Shown: piece after piece, positions 40,789-54,000 of the stretch
Layout: each line of letters starts with the position of its first letter
How positions within the stretch are numbered: the first letter of the stretch is position 1
NCBI RefSeq assembly: GCF_003576645.1
Contig: NC_044929.1
Span: 20,506,279-20,570,278, forward strand
Length of the DNA stretch: 64,000 nucleotides
DNA from: Ipomoea triloba
Lineage: Eukaryota; Streptophyta; Magnoliopsida; Solanales; Convolvulaceae
Direction of reading: 5' to 3'
Program-made: the position numbers and the translations under genes
The notes under the pieces: model-generated
What the model was told of the DNA's origin: nothing
Database searches by the model: none
The model's input: the letters and a program-made list of their open reading frames with translations, nothing else

Positions 40789-43700
40789 ATGGACGCTACT
40801 GCAAAGACCAACGGTGCTACTTCAGCAACCAGATTTGATGCCTTAGCCAAGGTGCCGCCCATAGCTCACCCACTGGCAGAAGAGCCCTCAGAGATTGCAT
40901 CCAATATCAGTTACCATGTTCAGTACAGTCCTCATTTTTCCCTTTTCAAATTTGATCCAGAGCAGGCCTACTGTGCAACTGCTGATAGTGTTCGGGACCG
41001 CTTGATCAAAGTAGGATTGCTTATCTTTTTTGGAATTTATGCCATTAATTGTTTGTTTCATGGAATGTGCATCTTCTTTTGTTGTTGTAATTTTTTTGGC
41101 ATTGCTTTATTATGAAATTGGCAGTGCTCATACAAATGTTAGAAAGTGATTTTAGTGTATGGTTTATCAGAAATAGTAATAGATGTATGTAACAGCCAAT
41201 ACTTTTGTTTTTACGGTGTGTTCATTTTCACCTGCAGCAATGGAATGATACGTATCTCCAATATCACAAAGTCAATCCAAAGCAAACGTACTACTTGTCC
41301 ATGGAGTATCTCCAAGGAAGAGCTTTGACAAATGCAATTGGAAACCTATGCATTCAAGGCGCTTATGGCGATGCTTTAAAGAAGCTTGGCCATGGCCTTG
41401 AGGAGATTGTTGAGCAGGTAGCGTAATTTGATAATCCTTTTTTCATGTGAACTCTGTTTTTATAGATCAAGTTTCAAGCTAGCTAAAGTAGATTCTGTAA
41501 GATTTAAGTTTCAATCCACTTCCCCAGTGGACAGTACAAATTTGGCAGACTTTGATCTCTAGGCGATTAAGCATAACTTGATGCACAAAATTTCTGATTG
41601 TGATTATATTTTCCTTTGATTTCAAACCCTTCACTTCATCATTTGTGATTAAAGACAACCTTTTACTTATTCACTTCTATTTGTATATATTTTGGTGTAT
41701 AAAAAAATTGCTTTGGTATCAAATTTCTATTTCGCTGTATGCCATCTTCTGAATTTCCTTTTATAGGAGAAAGATGCAGCACTAGGAAATGGTGGCTTGG
41801 GAAGGCTTGCTTCTTGCTTTCTTGATTCCATGGCAACTTTAAACTTGCCAGCCTGGGGTTATGGATTGAGGTACAAACACGGACTGTTCAAGCAACGTAT
41901 CACCAAAGCAGGACAAGAGGAGATTGCTGAAGATTGGCTGGAGGTTTGATATCGACTATGTTCTGTCTGTTGAATACCATGTTGGCTCTCATGTAGTCGA
42001 TTTTTGAATATTTTATAATGTTGATTTTTGTGGGTTCATACAGAAATTCAGTCCCTGGGAAGTTGCAAGGCATGACATTGTCTTCCCCATCAGATTTTTT
42101 GGTCACGTTGAGGTTGATCCTAGTGGCTCGTAAGTGCTCTCTCACACTGAGTCTTGTGATACTGATATTTTAATATCCTCACGCTATTTATTTATTTATT
42201 TCTTTTTAAAACCTTAATTAATCAATGTTCTAGTCATTCCTTCTGCTGCTTACTTATTGAAACTTTGTATAGCCGGAAATGGGTTGGTGGTGAGGTCATA
42301 CAGGCTGTTGCATATGATGTTCCTATTCCTGGGTATAAAACAAAGAATACTATTAGTCTTCGACTATGGGAAGCCAAAGCCAGTGCAGAGGACTTAAACT
42401 TATCTCAATTTAATGATGGGCAATATGAATCTGCTACACTGCTTCATTCTCGGGCTCATCAGGTTAGTTATTACCTTATAGGATTACACCGGTTAAAACA
42501 TTATTATACATAAAATAATGCAGTACTTAGTTACTGGCTTTCTTCTAACGCATTGCATTATTATGTTCAAGATAGATCAATTTTCAAGTAAGATACTCTC
42601 TTCCCCTGCTCCAAATTATGCACGACTTCTAACATGTCACACCCTTATGCAGATTTGTGCTGTCCTTTACCCTGGGGATGCAACGGAAAGTGGAAAACTT
42701 TTACGACTTAAACAACAATTTTTGCTGTGTAGTGCATCTCTTCAGGTTGACTAATTCTTCTATATTTTATTGCCATGTAATTTGCTATGTGTTGTGTTGC
42801 TTTGGGTTGACTAACTCGTATCTACTTCATTGCCATAGTTTTTTCCTTTACAATGTTTGTCATGCATTCATTCTCTTTCTGATGCTACATCAAGAAACCC
42901 ATCTCCACCAAACCAAATAGGTTCTTGTTGAACTGTTTTTCGTGTCCAATTTTGCCTTTAACTGTACCATTCAAAAGAACCCCTATCTTCAGCTTTCCTA
43001 ACTTACTATGACACTGCTGTGCTTATTGCTGGTGGCAGATTTAAGCAGCATCTTATGTTACTTGTCATGGCCGTTCTATGTTTGAGTTTGAAAGACATCT
43101 TTTGCAGAGCAATATAGTACTCTGGTAGATGTATAACTTTAATCGTGTGCTTGGTACCTTCTAGCATGAATCAGTGTGAGGGTGTGTTTGTTTGGTTGAC
43201 AACTTTTTAAAACACAGGTATAGGTTTTGATTACCCCTATAATTACAAAACTCATTACCTAATTTAAATTAGGTATCATTCCATTAATTCAACCTTATCC
43301 CTCCTCATTTCTTCGCCTCCTCATTCATCTCTTCTCACTTCATCGCCACTCTTAAGATCAATTGCCTTGACTTTTTGTGTTTGTATTTTTAAAACCTTTA
43401 TTCCGATTATAGGGTCATACATAACCAAACATCAATATTGGTAATCATTCCAATTCCACCCTACTACCAAACATGCCAAATACTTTCACCAAAACCCATT
43501 CCAATTACCAAGTATTTGATTCCCATTCCGGTTCCGACTTCCGATTCCCATGTTTGAACCAAACACACCCTGAATTTGCATTTATCCAATATATCTCCAT
43601 GCACTTGATATTTAATTGTTGCGGAACACGTGTTTAGAATTCTGGCTTCTTCCAGTAACTATTTAAGACAAACTAGTTGCTCATCATTATCATAATTCAA

Positions 43701-46700
43701 TTTTGGGGTCAACACCAGGACATCATATTCAGATTTAAGGAGAGGAATGATGGGAAGGGCACTCTTGATTGGTCCACATTCCCCACAAAAGTTGCAGTAC
43801 AACTGAATGACACACATCCTACACTCTCGATTCCGGAGCTGATGCGGTTATTGATGGATGATGAAGGACTTGGATGGGATGAAGCATGGGATATAACCAC
43901 TAGGTTCTTTTCGTCCTCTCTGGATTTCTGGGTTTTGGATATGGATTCTTTTTGGGTGTATTAAGTTATTTGTTTGTTGAGTGGCATTATTCTAATTTTA
44001 CAATGTTGATAAAAATATATATTATTTATTCAGGACAATCGCTTATACAAATCATACCGTCCTACCTGAAGCACTAGAAAAATGGTCGCAAGCAGTCATG
44101 TGGAAACTTCTTCCACGGCATATGGAAATCATTGAGGAAATTGACAAGCGGGTATGGTATCTACCCACTTCTTTCAATTAATGTTCATAAAATGAGTTTC
44201 TTGGACTAGTTTAATCTCATTCTCTCCTTGCAGTTTATTGCAATGATTCAATCAAAAAAACCTAATCTTGAGAGTAAGATCTCTGCCATGTGCATTTTGG
44301 ATCACAATCCCCAGAAGCCTGTTGTGCGTATGGCTAATTTATGTGTCATCTCTTCACATACGGTATGAGATTTTTTCAGCAGAATTAAATTTTCTACAAA
44401 TTTGATAGCATCTAACTTCTCCCGTATACATGTTCTAATTTCTATGCAATAAATCAGAAATTTGCTCATATTTCACATTTGGCTGGCAAACAATAGAGCG
44501 ATAGAGCCTCTTGAGTCCAATAGAAAAAAGAAAAACATCTGCTTAAACTAATTTCTGTGGACTATAAATTCTTTTTGAAACTTACACGTTCAACCCTAAA
44601 ATTTTCTCATTTTCATTGTGTTTACTGCAGGTGAATGGTGTTGCCCAGCTACACAGTGATATCTTGAAGGATGAATTATTCATCGACTATGTCTCTATCT
44701 GGCCCACCAAATTCCAGAACAAAACCAATGGCATAACGCCACGGCGATGGCTTAGGTTTTGCAATCCCGAGCTGAGTGATATAATCACCAAGTGGTTAAA
44801 AACTGATGAATGGGTGACTAATCTTGATTTACTTGCTAATCTGCGGAAGGTATGCCATGATTCACGAAATTTCAAAGCTCGTAAACTTTATTCTTTTGAT
44901 GGAGCTGTTTCTTTGATGGCCCTGAATTGACAATAACTTTCCTTTAAAAAGTTTGCCGACGATGAACAACTCCATGCTCAATGGGAGTCTGCCAAGATGG
45001 CAAGCAAGCAACGATTGGCACAGTACATACTTCGAGTAACCGGTGTGCGTGTTGACCCAAATACACTATTTGACATACAAGTCAAGCGCATCCACGAATA
45101 CAAAAGGCAGCTGCTAAATGTATTGGGTGTAGTCTACCGGTACAAGAAACTGAAGGTGTGTGGAAGTTTTTAGTTTCCACAATTTAATTGTTTTGCCTTA
45201 TTATCTACATGGTTCTAGGTCATAACTCATAACAGTCATCTATACATATATAATCTCATTACCCCGTAAAACTGTGCACTGCTTATTTGTTGTGTGGTAA
45301 CAGGAGATGAAACCCGAAGAGCGTAAGAATACAACAGCACGCACTGTCATGCTCGGGGGAAAAGCATTTGCGACCTATACAAATGCAAAAAGGATCATCA
45401 AGCTTGTGACGGATGTTGGGGATGTTGTCAACAGTGATCCTGAGGTCAATAGCTATTTGAAGGTAATCGGATTTTATGGTTCCTATCCTCCTCCCTCCCT
45501 AAGAACACTAGACGAAAAATGTATGCCATTTAACTTTTATGCAATTCTTTTCAGCATCGATCCGATACTATTGACTCTGCCAAATACCAGTATGCATGCT
45601 TATTTAAGAAAGTTGTTCTATGTAATGCATTCTCATCTTTACGTTTCACTTCCGTGCAGTTTACTTGTACAGAAATCTCATCACCTCTCAATTACTGCAG
45701 TTTGCTTAATATTATTTTCTTGTTTTTGACAATGTGATCTAATAACCAAAAATTTTCAGGTAGTCTTTGTACCCAATTACAACGTATCTGTGGCAGAAGT
45801 GCTTATTCCGGGAAGTGAGCTTTCACAGCACATCAGCACAGCTGGCATGGAGGCAAGTGGCACTAGCAATATGAAATTTGCACTCAATGGATGCCTAATT
45901 ATAGGAACACTGGATGGTGCTAATGTGGAAATCAGAGAGGAAATTGGGGAACAGAACTTTTTCCTTTTCGGTGCAAGAGCTGATGAAGTCCCTCGTCTGC
46001 GCAAAGAAAGAGAGAACGGTCAGGTATTGATCTTCAAACTTTTAGAATCCACCGGAAGTTTTTTCGTTTATTAGTAGTAACCTTAATGTTTAACCAAATA
46101 CAATATGGAGTAATATGAAGTATCCCCTTTTTTATACCTTAACATTTACTTCTTCCCGATAATGCAGTTTAAACCTGATCCTCGGTTTGAAGAAGCCAAG
46201 CAATTCATCAGATCGGGAGCTTTTGGGAGCTATGATTATAATCCACTGCTCGACTCACTGGAAGGAGACTCAGGCTATGGCCGCGGTGACTACTTCCTTG
46301 TTGGTCAGGACTTCCCAAGCTACATTGACGCCCAGGCAAAGGTTGATGAAGCTTACAAGTAAGTCCTTACACGTTTTCTCAAACTATGAACTGCTCGAGT
46401 CAAAACAGAACTTAGCATATTCCCATAATAGAACAACCCCCCCCCCCCCCCCCACCCCTTCTACATTGACTATTTGTGCTTCAGTAGGTTGAGAAAGTAG
46501 TTATGAACAGATACTACGTTGTAACAGAGTCAATAGTACTCAAAAAAAAAAAAAAAAACTGTGGTGTGATAACGAGACTTGCAATGGCGTGTTTTCAGGG
46601 ACAGGAAAAGATGGATAAAGATGTCCATACTAAGCACTGCTGGAAGTGGAAAGTTTAGCAGTGACCGAACGATATCTCAGTATGCAAAGGAAATATGGAA

Positions 46701-46725
46701 TATTGAGAAGTGCTCTGTGGCATGA
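40789..46725 (+). CDS. PHS2: Alpha-1,4-glucan phosphorylase, cytosolic (H) isozyme
   Basis: Fifteen exons encode 847 residues: 40789-41010, 41238-41417, 41767-41943, 42044-42129, 42273-42462, 42653-42745, 43719-43903, 44034-44151, 44234-44362, 44631-44849, 44952-45155, 45304-45462, 45760-46023, 46168-46358, 46599-46725. The enzyme reversibly phosphorolyses glucan chains to glucose-1-phosphate. Visible landmarks are [52 protein letters not shown], the glucan/phosphate segment [10 protein letters not shown] and [17 protein letters not shown]. The pyridoxal-phosphate site [10 protein letters not shown] has Lys693. There is no transit peptide and no long charged insertion in the middle, both found in the plastidial L-type, so this is the cytosolic H form that handles heteroglycan from maltose metabolism. 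The family's usual length is about 840. All introns are GT-AG. The gene is intact. Confidence 0.97.
43180..43570. mobile_element. MITE in PHS2 intron 6
   Basis: The termini GGGTGTGTTTG (left) and GGGTGTGTTTGG (right, reverse complement) are flanked by TGA on each side (43,177-43,179 and 43,571-43,573). Internally AT-rich with CCAATTCC phrases and no coding capacity. A three-base duplication suggests PIF/Harbinger-like mobilisation, although such short flanks can match by chance. Confidence 0.55.
46437..46558 (+). mobile_element. C-run and truncated SINE copy in PHS2 intron 14
   Basis: A C run (46,437-46,453) is followed by a 5'-truncated SINE. From GTGCTTCAGTAGGTTGAGAA to the poly-A tail (46,542-46,558) it matches the 3' half of the SINE at 13,974-14,108 read on the minus strand. 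Confidence 0.65.
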
Positions 46726-48423
46726 TCATGGCGGCCAAACCTCCCAATTCTCTCCATACATAGATACATTTCAGCTGCCTACAAAGAGCAAACAAAAATG
46801 GCAGCAATGGCTGTTCTCTTCTGTGTTTCTGCAATCAGACTTTATTTCTCTGAATTATCGGAATATGCTTAGTATATTGCCCTCTTATTGTATAGCGGAA
46901 AAAGTACCATACTTTCCTTGAAGTGGCTTCATTACTACCATTCGCATGCCTCTTTTTTTTTTTTTTTTTGGATACATTAGGGTTTTCAACATACACTAGA
47001 AAAGGACTAATAATCCTAAGTCTCCCGAATCTATGCCCAAGGGAATTGATAGTGGCTCAGTAGTGTTCAGTTCTTACTCTTGTTCGTACACTCTGCATAA
47101 GGAGTTATCATCACTTTTGATCAATTTTTTGGACTTTAAATCTCTCAGTAGTCTTATATGTCTTCAGTAGGAATTGAACCTTCATTGAGTCGCATGCTTA
47201 TTTAATGAGCTTGTTGGGTTGGAAGTTGGATAAGATCATAACGTGAGATCGGTTTAGATATTTGTTAAACTTAAAGTTGGTCTTTGTTTAGATATTTGTT
47301 AAACTTAAAGTTGGTCTTTGTGATTAAGGAAGCACATAATCACTATTTGAAAGTGTGCATATGGTAAATTTCACTTTTTGATTCTAGTTTGTGAAATTCT
47401 AAAATACCACAAAAAAGGTAAATCGATCTACGATATTCATAATTAATTGATTTAAACCAAGTAAGTCAATAAGTCGCTTTTATTGAGAATTAAATTTATA
47501 ATCTTTGTGATTATCACATTAACAATCTAACTACTCTTTGTCTCATTTTGCATGTCATTTTTACTATTTATTGGTCAAAATAACCTTTTTTTATTGTTTA
47601 TTTTCTTTGGTAATTTGTAATTATTTTTAAATTTGATTTTTTTTGTATTAATAGTCCTTTTAATGTAGTTTCTAAATATATAAATTTTATATACTAATAT
47701 TAAACTTTTCTAAATATATCAATTTTATATACTAATATTAAACTTAATATTATGAGAAATTGAATTAGAAATAATTTTAGTCAAAATCTCATTAACCGAA
47801 TCAAACAAACAAAATAAGACAGAGTAGACATGATTACTTATTAGAATTATCTCAAATCAAACCATATTTATCTGATAATTGATGTATACTATACATCTAC
47901 ATATCCATCGACTATGAGACATCAAATGTCACGTTATTAAAATGTATATATATTGACTCTTTATTTTTCTTTTTAAATAGAAATAACTGATAGAATAAAA
48001 AATATAACCGTCAACACCATTTTTATCTGTCTTCCGGTGATTGATGATTTCGTCGTTCTTATGATTGGTAGCAAATCGCAGAGCTTTTCAAAATCCTGTC
48101 TACACAATATTCACATGAAATATAATAATATAAAATAAAAACAAAAGAAATATTTTAAAATCAAGAAAAGTGAAAGCAAAGATAGAACTATGAGGAATTA
48201 CAACTTCAGCTCAATTCTATCAATTATATTTATTATTCATTAGTAAATTTTACTTTTTGGCCTTTTTAAAAAAATTCAAAGGCCAAAAAATCTAATTTGA
48301 TTTTCTTTGTTCATTAGTACTTTTACTATTGAATTAGTACTTTTAATTTAGTTTTTAAGTATATGAAATTTATATACTAATATTAAATTTAATATTATAA
48401 AAATTAAATTGTATATAAATTTA
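46726..48423. other. Intergenic, with a decayed Stowaway-like element and short duplication
   Basis: Downstream of PHS2 the region includes its 3' UTR. A 34-bp tandem duplication (47,252-47,285 / 47,286-47,319, GTTTAGATATTTGTTAAACT...) is part of a dispersed repeat also found near 52,490. A Stowaway-type element spans about 47,534-47,828, with left end CTACTCTTTGTCTCATTTTG and right end (reverse complement) TCTACTCTGTCTTATTTTG. No gene is seen. Confidence 0.5.
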
Positions 48424-48618
48424 GGATCCATTTGGAAACTTGAAAAATATTGTTTAAAAAATGACTTATTTTTTAAGAAAAATTTTAATTTTCTAGTGTT
48501 TGAGTGAAACGTTAAAATATTATCTTCTTCTTTTTTTTTTTTTTGGTTGAAAGTTAAAATATTTCATTTTTTCTGAAATGAATGTATTATTTGTAATAAT
48601 AATAATAATAACAACAAC

Positions 48619-48756
48619 AACAACAACAACAAGTGGTGGTAGTGGCTGTGGTGGTGGTGTGGTAGTGGTAGTGGTTGTGGTGGTGGTGGTGGTGTGGTAG
48701 TGGTGGTAGTGGTGCGATGGTGGTTGTGGTGGTGTGGTAGTGGTAATGGTGGTGGT
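48619..48756 (+). repeat. TAA/CAA then TGG-rich microsatellite
   Basis: TAA and CAA triplets give way to GTGGTGGTAGTGG-type units up to 48,756. The array resumes at 49,365 after the hAT-like insertion. Confidence 0.9.
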
Positions 48757-49364
48757 TAGAGATGGCAAATTTACGCCCACAGATATCCAACCTACATAGA
48801 TTAGGTTTTTTGGGTGATAGTGATGAGTGGTGGGTCTTACAAAATTAAACTCGCGGTTGGTTTAGGTTGAATTCGCGTTTTATGTACAAAACTTAGTTAG
48901 AACCACATTCGACCCACCACGCGCGCGTGTGTATATATATATATATATATATAGTAAAATGAGTACTAGTATGTAGTTAATTATGAAAGCTTATATGACC
49001 TTTACTAACTTTTTAATATTTTTAGTTCTAAACTAATAAGTTTATTTATAAAAAATTAACAATTTAATTATTATATTGAATATTTTTAATATTTTATATT
49101 TTAATATAACTAGTTAGTTTTATTTTTTTAGTATATGTAAGTAATCTAAAAATTATTTATTTATTTTTAATAAGATAATGAGCGGGGGTACTCGTAGTGG
49201 ACACCGGTATTTGATAGGGTGGGAGTGGATTTTGTAAAAAGTTCACCCAATGTGGGTTGGGGTTGATGTGGGGGTAGGTTGAAAAAATATAAGGTGGGTC
49301 GGGTGGTGGATGCAACCCAGCCAACCCTCCCCAATCCACCTGGCCCGACCCATTGCCATCCTTA
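48757..49364. mobile_element. hAT-like non-autonomous element nested in the TGG repeat
   Basis: The ends TAGAGATGGCAA and (reverse complement) TAAGGATGGCAA are hAT-style termini. GTGGTGGT is present on both sides (48,749-48,756 and 49,365-49,372), the 8-bp duplication expected of hAT transposases. Because the target is itself a repeat, the flank match alone is weaker evidence than usual. Internal GGTCGGG / CCCGACCC sequence near the right end is typical of these MITEs. No transposase. Confidence 0.7.
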
Positions 49365-49924
49365 GTGGTGGTGGTGTATTGGTGTTGGTGATGGTAATAA
49401 TAATCCGGAAATTAGCATGAAAAGATATGAGAGAGAAAAGAGAAACATGAAAATAAAGAATATGAAAAATTTCTTCGATAAAAAAAAATATAGAAAGACA
49501 TTTTCACCAAATTGAACTTTTTTTCGTTGACTAAAATGAATATTTTTGTTTGACTATATTTTCTTTAAATACCCAAACATGAAAAAATTCGAAAAATAAC
49601 TTTTAGAAGTTATTTTTCAAGTTTCCAAACAGACCTTTATTAAGCCTCGTTAACCGAATTAAACATATCAAGTATCACGTAGAGAGTACTAATTAATCAT
49701 TAAGTGAATTGGCACTGTATAATTACCAAATTCGTTTTTTGGAAGATAAAAAAAAATTGCCTATTTATTTTTTTTTTTTTCAAAATTTACTTTATTTTTA
49801 TTTTTAATGTCATGACACACTTTATTATTTTATTTTTTTTGAAGATCACAATATTTTTTCCTTTTTTTTTTTCCTATCGAAATATGTTTCACAAGTTTAA
49901 CTTGCTAGAGTTCTCTTAATCACA

Positions 49925-50830
49925 ATAACTTAATAACTTTTATATACGAAATTTTATAGGACTAGCCCAAGTAATATAACACATGAATCATGACAGAACG
50001 CATATGCATAATCGTGTCGAACTAGTACAAATACTATAACTTAATCAGTTTTATATACGGAATTTCATAGGACTAGGCCCAAATATTATAACACATAAAT
50101 CATGACAGAACGTATATACAAAATCGTGTCGAACTAATCTAAATACTATAACTTAGATCACTTTTATATAGAGTCATTTTCATTTTTGGTCTTACTGTTA
50201 TTGGGGCATTGCCAATTTTAGTCCACTTCATTAATTTTTGCCACATTGCGGCCAATCTTATTTAGTCCTTGCCACTTTTAGTCCACCGTTAAAATTTTCG
50301 TCAAATAATCGTCCAAAACATGGGTATTTTGATCTTTTTATGCTTTGATCATCTCTTTTATCCTTTGTAGTGGTTTTCCTTACAGATTTTCATCCAATGA
50401 AGAGGTCCGGTAAAAGCCATGACTTTGTAATGAAGAGGTCCGGTAAAAGCCATGACTTTGTAATGTGGCTCACATAGCTTTCGTCGGATCTCTTCAATGG
50501 ATGAAAATGTATAAGGAAAACCACTGCAAAGGGTAAAGGAGATGACCAAAGCATGAAAAGACAAAAAATACTCCTATTTTGGATGGCAATTTGACAAAAA
50601 TTTAAACGGTGGACTAAAATTGATAAGGATTAAATAAGACTGGCCGCAATGTGGCAAAAATTAATGAAGTGAACTAAAATTGACAATGCTCCAATAACAA
50701 TACGACAAAAAATGAAAATAACTCCTTTTATATACAAAATTTTATAGAACTAGTCTAAGTACAATCGGTCATGAGTCAGAACGTATATACGAAATCGGGT
50801 CGGACTAGTAAAAAATCCAAATACTTTGCC
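49925..50830. repeat. Three tandem copies of a ~111-bp unit, third copy split
   Basis: Copies begin at ATAACTTA: 49,925-50,035, 50,036-50,147 and 50,148-50,170 resumed at 50,735-50,830. Each contains TTTTATATACGNAATTT, then CATGACAGAACG and TCGTGTCGAACTA phrases. The third copy is interrupted by the Mutator-like element at 50,171-50,724. Confidence 0.8.
50171..50724. mobile_element. Mutator-like MITE inserted into the tandem repeat
   Basis: The termini GAGTCATTTTCATTTTTGGT and (reverse complement) GAGTTATTTTCATTTTTTGT are flanked by CTTTTATATA on both sides (50,161-50,170 and 50,725-50,734). The arms continue inwards with CAATTTTAGTCCACTTCATT-type sequence on each side. The centre holds two copies of a 34-bp unit containing GAGGTCCGGTAAAAGCCATG (50,397-50,464). 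Confidence 0.82.
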
Positions 50831-51047
50831 AGCTGTGGGCCATGTCTAGGGCTCTGATGGGACCTACATCTCCAGTTTGGCTGGCCGGGGATCTTTACTC
50901 TTTTGAAACATTATAATCCTAACAGCCAATTTCTCCGGCGGAGCAGTTGGAAACAACAATACAACATAAACGCCGGTGGAGACTGGATGTTTCTTGCTCT
51001 CTCTCGTTAATGCTGTAAAAGGATTAGAGAATATCAGAGCTTTAGCT

Positions 51048-54000
51048 ATGGATCGAATAGAGGCCGCAAAGGAGTTACCTTTCAGGGTCGGGTTCACGGG
51101 CCATAGCGGTCACCTTACAATCGAGCCTCTCCCGCCGGTCGAACGCCCCAAGCCTCTCGATTCGCTGCCTTTCGTTCTTGTCAGTATTTCAACTCATTCT
51201 AACTCTGCATTGTTTTGTCGTGAACTCGGTGCTTTTTCTGTTGCTACTATTTCTTTTTTACAACTTTTTGTTCGTAGAGTTTCAATATTTTTAAATGCAT
51301 ATGATGGATTTTTTGGCATTTAGCAAAGTTTGTTTTCTGAAGTTATTATTGTTTGGGATTGGTTATGAAGTTGATAGGCCTAATTTAACTAGTTTTGTCC
51401 ATGACTTGTTATCTGAAAATTCTTTTTCTGTAATTATATGGGGGAGTTCTGTTAGTGGGTCTTAGTTAGTAGCTAAAATTGATATCTTCCATGGTTGCTG
51501 AATATGTAAGTTAACTGCAAGAACAAAACTTTCATCCTGATTCTGTGAATCATTGTGAATTGAGCATTAGTTCATGAAGAAGTGTGGATTTACTTCTTTT
51601 TGCTTGCTTTATTTTCCCATTCCAATCACTGGGGTCTAATTTGGCATGCTATTTTCCTAGATAGCTGATTTTATCAAGTGCTGAATTTTGGCACTGGCTT
51701 AAGAAATCATGGCAAACTAAGTTGTAGTTCATGAATTAGTGTACCTTTACTTTTTGTTTCTTTCCTTCAACTGTTTGGGGTCTAATTAGCAGCGGTAGTT
51801 TGACTGGTTTTGTTGCATGCTATTTTCCATGAATTTCGTCCATATTTTACCTATTACAACAAGTTGTAATCATTAGTCATGGATAAGTTCATTAATTTTT
51901 TGTTCATGAACTAGATTTGTTTTATTTTACCTGAAACTGCTGTTATTGTATTTAGCACCAGAATTCCATTTATGGAATGTAGGGTGCATTTTACCTTGGT
52001 CGCTGATTTTGTCTTTTATGACATGTACTAAAGATGAGTTCTTTTTAACATTGTGGTGAATTAACATTTAGTTCATGAACTAGTGTGGTACTATTCTTTC
52101 TTTCCCCCCCTCAACCACTCGGAATGGGAACGATGCATATGCAAAAGAAAAAAACACCTTTCTAGAAATTTATCTATTCTAATGTGAATGAAAGATTGAT
52201 GGATTTGATGATTGGGTAAGCTGTTCTGCTTCATGCGTTGATTGGCGAGCCCTCTATGTTCAGTTGCATGATATTTATGATTTTGGGAACTTCTATGAAA
52301 TAGGGACTCCTTAATTTGACTGTTAGTTAATGGAAATACACAACGTCAAATTTGTTTTACTGAATGTATTTAATGCAGTTTTACTGTTCTTTCCTTACAT
52401 CTTATATATATATATATTTATAATTAATACGAGTATAAATTGGTAAATGATGTTGGACCGGGTTAAATTCTAGTTGGGCTGGGTGAGATCATAGTGTGAG
52501 ATCGGTTTAGATATTTGTTAAGCCCAAAAGCTCCCAGATTGCTCAATCACTTATGCATTTTTCATTTCAGCCTCCTGCATTCCCGGATGAAACTCCTGAA
52601 ACAATACAACAATATATAAAGGATAAATATCTCTTACCTCAGTTGGATGCTGATGAATTCACCCCTGAAAAAATGGGAAGGCAGTGGGAATTTGATTGGT
52701 TTGACAGAGCTAAAATCCTTCCAGAGCCTTCTCTGCCTCGAACTATTATTGTTCCAAAATGGGAACCACCTTTCAGGCGTCCAAAAAACCCACCAGGTGG
52801 ACGATGGGAGCCAGAGTCTGTGGAGGTGTGCAGCAGTGCATTACTTTGTGTTTTTGTTTTCTTCTTTCACTCCTTAGTTGCTTGCAGATGAATCTTTTCA
52901 TTTGCAATATTCATCCTAGTTAAATTGCATAAAATCTTTGGGATCTTGCATTTTATTAATCTTAGTAAACCAGCAGAAAAATCTCTGGGATTTTGCATTT
53001 TCCTTTCTTTCTGTTAATAGTTTGATGGATTTCATCTGATAATTCTAAAGTACATTTCTTATGATGGTCTAGATAGATGTATCGGAACTTACAGCAGGAG
53101 CTGAGGATTTGGGTGCTTTGCCACAAATTACTGGACCTCCAAAAGATTTTGTTAGAGGAAGTGTCAATAACCGACCTTTTCGTCCAGGGGGGTTGGATGG
53201 TTCTTCTTCTCTGGGAAGGGCTCTTCCTGATGGTGCTTCCAGTGGCAAATGGGTGCACGAGGTTCTTGATGGTGGTTATGCCCAAACCATTCCTCCAGGC
53301 TTCAAAAAGGGACTAGATCTTGGTGATCTTGAGGTACTTCACTTGAGATTACTGAAAATTGCTTGATGATGCAATCCAATAATATACTCTATCCATAACT
53401 TTTTGTTTCTATATGCTACTTCTATGATACTAATTTGTATTTTGTACATTCATGAAGATGCATTCATCTTCATGGAATGTTTACGAGGATCAGAGTGCAG
53501 TCAATAGCACATCCAACAAGAAGGTGGTTAGTTTTAACTATGTCTTTCATTTACGAAGTTGATTCATTTAATATACGCAGTAATTATTGTATTAATTTTT
53601 TATCTTCATTTTTATTTTCGTGGGATTACCTTAAACTTTGGTACTATTTTCGTGCATGTTAATGATGTTATACTTGCCTTTGTTGCTTATTGACAGAGTA
53701 ATTTTTCTTGTCTCATTACTGATGTAAGAATCTGTTTGGATCTATGCAGAATGATTTTTCCGTGCAGTTTGATGAATTATTTAAGAAAGCTTGGGAAGAA
53801 GACATGACAGAATATGTTGAAGATGGTCTGTATAACCTTCATGCTGATATTATGTTCCATGTGCTCCTGTGTGTGAAGTATGATTTGATGTACACAGATC
53901 TGATAATCAGCTTTGCCTGCTGAACTAGAATGTCTTCATCTGCTTGATCTTATAAAATCAGGCAAGATCTGCTATATCCACATAGCATGGCCTTTTTGGC

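Larger units (their letters stand above)
48424..49636. mobile_element. Outer transposon-like element carrying a TGG-repeat and a nested hAT
   Basis: The termini GGATCCATTTGGAAACTTGA (left) and (reverse complement) GGTCTGTTTGGAAACTTGAA form an inverted repeat that continues with AAAATA. TTTA flanks both sides. The interior contains a GTG/TGG-rich microsatellite interrupted by the hAT-like element at 48,757-49,364. Without that insertion the element would be about 600 bp. Superfamily uncertain. Confidence 0.5.

Noticed and set aside
48520..48790. His/Thr/Pro-rich minus-strand proteins of 67-86 codons
   Set aside because: They are translations of the TGG microsatellite.
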